DNA from: Brevibacillus sp.
GTDB taxonomy: Bacteria; Bacillota; Bacilli; Brevibacillales; Brevibacillaceae
Length of the DNA stretch: 64,000 nucleotides
Direction: 5' to 3'
NCBI GenBank assembly: GCA_017656235.1
Contig: JACDOF010000003.1
Coordinates: forward strand, 1-64,000
In this document: in pieces, positions 60,082 through 64,000 of the stretch
Numbering within the stretch: the first letter of the stretch is position 1
Layout of the letters: the number at the start of each line of letters is the position of its first letter
Notes under the pieces: model-generated
Database searches by the model: none
What the model was told of the DNA's origin: nothing
The model's input: only the letters and a program-made list of their open reading frames with translations
Position numbers and translations under genes: made by a program

Positions 60082-61332
60082 ATGGAGAAAAATATAACAA
60101 CGACTTCTTATCTTGAATTGTTAAAGGGAAACCGATCCTTTCGTAAACTATTTATTTCTCAGACGATTAGCGTGTTGGGAGATTGGTTCAATACCATTGC
60201 CCTTCTTGGTCTTGTCTACTCTACTACAAAATCCGGGTTCATGGTAAGCCTTACGTTAATTGCGAGAGCGTTACCTTCATTGTTACTAAGCCCATTTGCA
60301 GGAGTAATGGTTGACAGACATGATAAGAGAAAGATGATGGTAGCAGCTGATCTTAGCCGTTCCGTGTTTGCTTTGGGACTAATATTTGCGGAAAACCATA
60401 TTGGGTTCATTTTCACGCTAAATGTTTTACTCTCGATTAGCGGTGCTTTCTTTATACCGGCGCGACAGTCGGTAATTCCATCTATTGTTAAGAAGAACCA
60501 ACTGTCTACTGCAAACGCGCTGTCTAGTACTGTTTTAGGAGTCATGGGAATCGTTGGTGCGTCCTTCGGTGGAATTGTTTCGGAAGTAATCAGCTATAAG
60601 GTGGCATTTATTTTTAACAGCTTGTCATTTATTGTTTCAGCTTTTTTTATTTGGACAGCGAAGTTGCCGGTCATTCACCGTGATAGTAAGAAAAGATCTA
60701 CCTTCATGCAGGACCTGCAAGATGGATACATATTTATCAGAAAAACACCTCTTATCTTTGCTCTAATCTCAGTAGGCATATCTTGGGGAATCGTTGGTGG
60801 TGCATACCAGGTGCTTTTGACCATTTATGCCTCTGACGTCTTTGGAGCGGGGGACATGGGGATTGGTATTCTTTATTCCATCCAGGGCCTTGGCATCATT
60901 ATCGGCAGTGTAGTTGTAGCCAAGATCGTTAAAGACAACAATGAGCGAATGAAACGTTTCTTTGGGTGGTCGTATTTCGTACAAGGGGTATTTTTTCTTC
61001 TATTCATTTTGTCGACAAATATTTATCTTGGGGTTGTTTTTCTTCTGGGTATGCGAATTGCTGGTGGGATTATCATTCCACTTGATACCACTCTCATCCA
61101 GAGATATACTCCTCAGGCGGTGCTTGGAAAAGTTTTTGCCTTACACGGTTCCATCTTTACCTCCGTTATGCAGATATCGATGTTCCTTACTGGTATTTTG
61201 CTAGAGGTAATGAGTCCTCAAATCGTTGGCGGAATATTTGGGATTATTTGTGTCATCACAAGCTGTATCTTCCTGCTAATGTTCTACACAAATAAGCTTG
61301 CTGCAGATGAAGAAAAAACCTTAAACTACTGA
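60082..61332 (+). CDS. MFS efflux-type transporter
   Basis: A 416-residue major-facilitator protein with 12 predicted membrane helices. The family loop motif is GVMVDRHDKRKMMV after TM2, and SISGAFFIPARQSVIPSIV is typical of the MFS_3/enterobactin-exporter-like group. ATG 60082 is preceded by GATGTTGGT, a weak site. The gene and its flanks are visibly richer in A and T than the rest of the window, with codons such as TTA, ATA and AAA frequent, suggesting transfer. Likely role: efflux of a drug or peptide. Confidence 0.88.
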   Translation: MEKNITTTSYLELLKGNRSFRKLFISQTISVLGDWFNTIALLGLVYSTTKSGFMVSLTLIARALPSLLLSPFAGVMVDRHDKRKMMVAADLSRSVFALGLIFAENHIGFIFTLNVLLSISGAFFIPARQSVIPSIVKKNQLSTANALSSTVLGVMGIVGASFGGIVSEVISYKVAFIFNSLSFIVSAFFIWTAKLPVIHRDSKKRSTFMQDLQDGYIFIRKTPLIFALISVGISWGIVGGAYQVLLTIYASDVFGAGDMGIGILYSIQGLGIIIGSVVVAKIVKDNNERMKRFFGWSYFVQGVFFLLFILSTNIYLGVVFLLGMRIAGGIIIPLDTTLIQRYTPQAVLGKVFALHGSIFTSVMQISMFLTGILLEVMSPQIVGGIFGIICVITSCIFLLMFYTNKLAADEEKTLNY

Positions 61333-61815
61333 CACATTGAGGGAATATAACACCGTAATAAACCCCAAAAGTCCAGATAGATATCCTTTTCGTTTTTGGA
61401 AGACTCACGCGAGCGATAATAAGGGATTCGGTGCGAACTCAGGCAACCAACCTCCTGTGATTTACAAGAGCTGACCCAACTGTTAATCGACATCGGGGAG
61501 AGGCAGGGCGGATACCCCGGTATGCACAATCGGCGAACGGCAGTCTGGATGAAACGGTTATTTACTATAAGCTCTTATCCTTATAAAAATCAGGCTGTTT
61601 TGGCCGCCAGCTCGAGGAACATGCTGCCGATGAAACGAGGCAGGCAGCTCTGCTCCACCGAGAGAGGTTTATCCCGACTTTATCAGGAAAGGGATAAGCC
61701 TCTTTGGCGTGTCTAAAATACAAGAGAGGAAGCAAATCAGTCGGCGAGCGCATAGCAGCGATTCAGCCTTGCCAAACAAGAGAAAAATCGAAAAAAAGAG
61801 AAAGGACGAGGGATC
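61333..61815. other. Intergenic region with a possible gene remnant and hairpin
   Basis: From about 61424 one plus-strand frame reads protein-like text (LQELTQLLIDIGERQGGYPG at 61467-61526) without start or ribosome binding site and ends at 61716; it may be a decayed gene. A strong inverted repeat, AGAGGTTTATCCC (61663-61675) with GGGATAAGCCTCT (61691-61703), is followed by TTT and could act as a terminator. No other gene is supported. Confidence 0.4.
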
Positions 61816-62553
61816 GTGCAAATCACCACACTTGGCTATTGGGGAGCGTATCCGTCCGCCAACGAGGCGACTTCCGGTTATCTTCTGCAGGCGGGTGGGC
61901 ACAATATTTTGCTGGACTGCGGTTCCGGTGTTCTGGCACAACTGCAAAACCACATCCCGCTGGAGAGACTGGACGCTGTTTGCCTGTCCCATTACCATGC
62001 CGATCATCTGGCGGATCTGTTTTGTCTGCAATATGCGACGATGATCCTGATGAAGACGGGCAAACGGACGAAACCGCTGGATATTTACGCTCATGAGGAA
62101 GATCGGGAGATGTTCGACAAACTAACCTTTGGCAGTTACTGCCAGGCACACCCAATTTCCGCCGACAGCAGCGTGACCATCGGTGGCGCTTCCTTTTCCT
62201 TTGCCAGGACGACTCATCCCGTTCCATGCCTGGCAATGCGAATCGAGTATGGCGGGAGGGTGATTGGCTACACCGCTGATACCGAATGGAATGAAGAGGT
62301 GGTCCAATTGTGTGATCAGGCTGATCTGCTCCTGGCCGAGTGCAACCTCTATGACGAACAGTACGGTGCGGTCAGGGGACATCTCACAGCAGGGGAGGCA
62401 GGCAAACTGGCCGCGCAGACCAAGGCGGGCAAGCTGATTCTGACCCATCTGCCGCACTACGGAGATCACCAGCAGTTGATCAGGCTAGCTGCTGCGTCGT
62501 ATAAAGGGCCGATTGAGCTGGCCTGCACGGGTAAGCAGGACAAGGTGGGCTAA
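61816..62553 (+). CDS. Metallo-beta-lactamase-fold hydrolase (RNase Z-like)
   Basis: A 245-residue MBL-fold protein. The metal motif SHYHADHLADL gives H59, H61, D63 and H64; ARTTHPVPCLAMRIE contains the third-motif His; YTADTEWNEE the bridging Asp; and LTHLPHYG the last His. The pattern is that of the short RNase Z/ElaC-like hydrolases (YhfI type) of Bacillus. GTG 61816 follows AAAGGACGAGGG. Substrate unknown. Confidence 0.88.
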   Translation: MQITTLGYWGAYPSANEATSGYLLQAGGHNILLDCGSGVLAQLQNHIPLERLDAVCLSHYHADHLADLFCLQYATMILMKTGKRTKPLDIYAHEEDREMFDKLTFGSYCQAHPISADSSVTIGGASFSFARTTHPVPCLAMRIEYGGRVIGYTADTEWNEEVVQLCDQADLLLAECNLYDEQYGAVRGHLTAGEAGKLAAQTKAGKLILTHLPHYGDHQQLIRLAAASYKGPIELACTGKQDKVG

Positions 62554-62684
62554 TCGGCTTGGAAACGACTTGTTTAGAGTAGGAAAGCCTGTTGTTGTAA
62601 TATTATTTCTTATATAATGATTGACTAAAGAAACAATGTTACATACAATGGGGATAAGATCATACAGAAAGTGGTGTAAGCCCC

Positions 62685-63542
62685 TTGATCAACGGAGGAC
62701 TTGTCAGTATAAAAGCCGTCCTGGACGAATTGAAGCCTTCCGAACGGCGGGTGGCAGAGTTTATTCTGGCGCATCCGGAAGAAGTGGTAAATCTCTCCGT
62801 GCAAAAACTGGCGGAATTGAGTGATGTCTCCGAGGCGACAGTGGTTCGCTTGGCGCGCTCGCTCAATATGAAGGGGTATCAGGAACTGAAACTGCGAATC
62901 GCCGGTGACTTGAACAAAAGCATGGAGACCGGCAGTTATCAGGAGATCATGATGGGGGGATCGACCGAGTCGATCATCCGGGCGGTCAGTATCAACAACA
63001 TCCAGTCGATTCAGGATACCATTTCTGTTCTCTCCGTTGAAGAGGTGGAGCGGGCGGCGGAACTTCTCGCTTCCGCCCGCAAAATTGACGTGTACGGGGT
63101 GGGAGCCTCTGCTGTGATTGCAGCCGATGTCAAGCAGAAGCTGACCAGGATCAACCTGTGGTGTGAAGCTTACTCCGATTTTCACGCCCAGCTCACCTCG
63201 GCGGTGACGCTTGATGAGAGGGATGTGGCATTTGGCATCTCGTACTCGGGCCAGACGGAAGACATCATTCAAGCGCTGACCGAAGCCAAACAGCAAGGGG
63301 CCAAGATCATCACGCTGACCAAGTTCGGATCTTCTCCGGTCGCCGATCTGGCAGACATACGGCTGTTCACCAGCTCGGTGGAAAAAAGCATTCGCAGCGG
63401 TGCCATGGCTTCCCGGATTGCTCAACTCAATGTAATCGACATCCTGTTTATCACACTGGTCAGCAGCCGCCAAGACGAAGTTATCCCGATTCTGGAGAAA
63501 ACCCGTATGGCGGTCAGCCGTACCAAGCGTACGTCCAGCTAG
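62685..63542 (+). CDS. MurR/RpiR-family transcriptional regulator
   Basis: A 285-residue regulator. The N-terminal HTH_6 domain (1-77) includes LKPSERRVAEFIL, VQKLAELSDVSEATVVRLAR and GYQELKLRIAGD. The C-terminal SIS domain (about 110-255) contains DVYGVGASAVIAADV and GISYSGQTEDIIQAL and would bind a sugar phosphate such as MurNAc-6-phosphate. TTG 62685 gives the start MINGGLVSIK, as in relatives; no other start codon is in frame nearby. The beta-lactamase-like gene that follows suggests a cell-wall amino-sugar recycling locus continuing past the window. Confidence 0.9.
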   Translation: MINGGLVSIKAVLDELKPSERRVAEFILAHPEEVVNLSVQKLAELSDVSEATVVRLARSLNMKGYQELKLRIAGDLNKSMETGSYQEIMMGGSTESIIRAVSINNIQSIQDTISVLSVEEVERAAELLASARKIDVYGVGASAVIAADVKQKLTRINLWCEAYSDFHAQLTSAVTLDERDVAFGISYSGQTEDIIQALTEAKQQGAKIITLTKFGSSPVADLADIRLFTSSVEKSIRSGAMASRIAQLNVIDILFITLVSSRQDEVIPILEKTRMAVSRTKRTSS

Positions 63543-63595
63543 AAAACGAAAAGCAGGCCCATGCTCGTGCCTGCAAAAGAGGGGGTGTTTCCCCG

Positions 63596-64000
63596 GTGAA
63601 ACGTGTGAAAGAGCTGCTTGACGACTGGATTGAAAGCGGCCTGCTGCCGGGTGCGTCCTTGCGGGTCATTCACCGCCGAAAGACTGTCTTTCGCGCAGAT
63701 GTCGGTGCAGCCCACCGCGAGTGGAAGACACCGATCACCCCAGACGCTTTGTTCGATCTGGCATCCCTTACCAAGGTAGCGGCGACGCTGCCAGCGGTCT
63801 TGCTGCTGCTGGAAGAGGGAGACATCGCCCTGGACTCGAGCCTGCACTCGTTTTTCCCTGACTGTCCTGCCGACAAGCGGGCGATAACAATCGAACAACT
63901 GCTGACACACACGTCGGGCTTGCCGGCCGACCTCGTCAAGAAGAGAACCGACCAACTGGAAATCCCTGCCGAAATCTACCGTGCAGCACTTGCAGCCGCA
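63596..64000 (+). CDS. Serine beta-lactamase-like hydrolase, 3' end cut by the window
   Basis: The first 135 residues of a class C beta-lactamase-fold (PF00144) protein. The start is MKRVKELLDDWIESGLLPGA, the catalytic SxxK motif is SLTK in FDLASLTKVAATLPA, and IEQLLTHTSGLPADL is diagnostic. No signal peptide, so it is probably cytoplasmic. GTG 63596 lies 9 bp after GAGGGGG. Proteins of this class beside MurR regulators often serve muropeptide or MurNAc breakdown (for instance exo-muramidase neighbours). The open frame runs off the window. Confidence 0.85.
   Translation, partial: MKRVKELLDDWIESGLLPGASLRVIHRRKTVFRADVGAAHREWKTPITPDALFDLASLTKVAATLPAVLLLLEEGDIALDSSLHSFFPDCPADKRAITIEQLLTHTSGLPADLVKKRTDQLEIPAEIYRAALAAA

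Overview
The window looks like a chromosomal segment of a moderately GC-rich, endospore-forming member of the Bacillales, perhaps Brevibacillus-like (genus is inference). The basis is a tRNA array with the gene order of the Bacillus subtilis trnD cluster, the sporulation-associated pair prkA-yhbH near queG, an amidase_6 gene and trmL, strong AGGAGG-type ribosome binding sites with many TTG and GTG starts, Fur and cre boxes of Firmicutes type, and a GEMM-I riboswitch. No rRNA, CRISPR array, phage or intact insertion sequence is present.

Layout. 1-1446: thirteen tRNAs (the first cut by the window edge) and a terminator. 1.5-4.1 kb: Fur-controlled siderophore lipoprotein and ABC ATPase, flanked by two copies of a dispersed intergenic repeat. 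4.1-7.6 kb: GbsR/MarR-like regulator with a SAM methyltransferase, an NCS2 permease and a B3/B4-domain protein. 7.7-16.4 kb: housekeeping and sporulation block (rnhA, queG, ogt, amidase_6, trmL, HAD phosphatase, a 30-residue membrane peptide, prkA, yhbH). 16.6-23 kb: a beta-glycoside PTS operon (IIB-IIA-IIC, GH1, GntR) divergent from a fused phosphomannose isomerase-ROK kinase. 23-30 kb: CapA-like protein, polyphosphate kinase and Ppx, a third repeat copy, a DinB remnant and a HAD hydrolase. 30.4-34 kb: PNPOx-like protein, iron alcohol dehydrogenase, a TPR protein followed at once by a small exported peptide, and a small CxxC protein. 34.1-46.7 kb: a catabolic cluster made of an unusual PrpR-type regulator lacking GAFTGA, then four-carbon acid sugar kinase, TRAP transporter, LarA-like racemase, aldehyde dehydrogenase, iron alcohol dehydrogenase, PdxA2-like dehydrogenase and D-2-hydroxyacid dehydrogenase.

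46.7-50.7 kb: divergent XRE regulators, one overlapping a shortened M3-peptidase-like protein with no HExxH, then a frameshifted TIGR02206 membrane gene and a second Fur-box ABC ATPase. 50.8-55.8 kb: c-di-GMP riboswitch and chemoreceptor, a cyclohexadienyl-dehydratase-like exported protein, an AzgA-type purine permease and a small acidic protein. 56-58.9 kb: two tandem GT4 glycosyltransferases. 58.9-61.8 kb: an AT-richer island with an IS21-like remnant, a nonsense-interrupted small gene and an MFS transporter. 61.8-64 kb: metallo-beta-lactamase-fold hydrolase, MurR/RpiR regulator and the start of a serine beta-lactamase-like protein.

The most interesting candidates are the TPR-propeptide pair, the XRE plus M3 pseudopeptidase pair, the isomerase-kinase fusion, the GAFTGA-less regulator with its hydroxyacid operon, and the three-copy dispersed repeat. 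All functions are read from sequence alone; start codons were chosen by ribosome-binding-site spacing.
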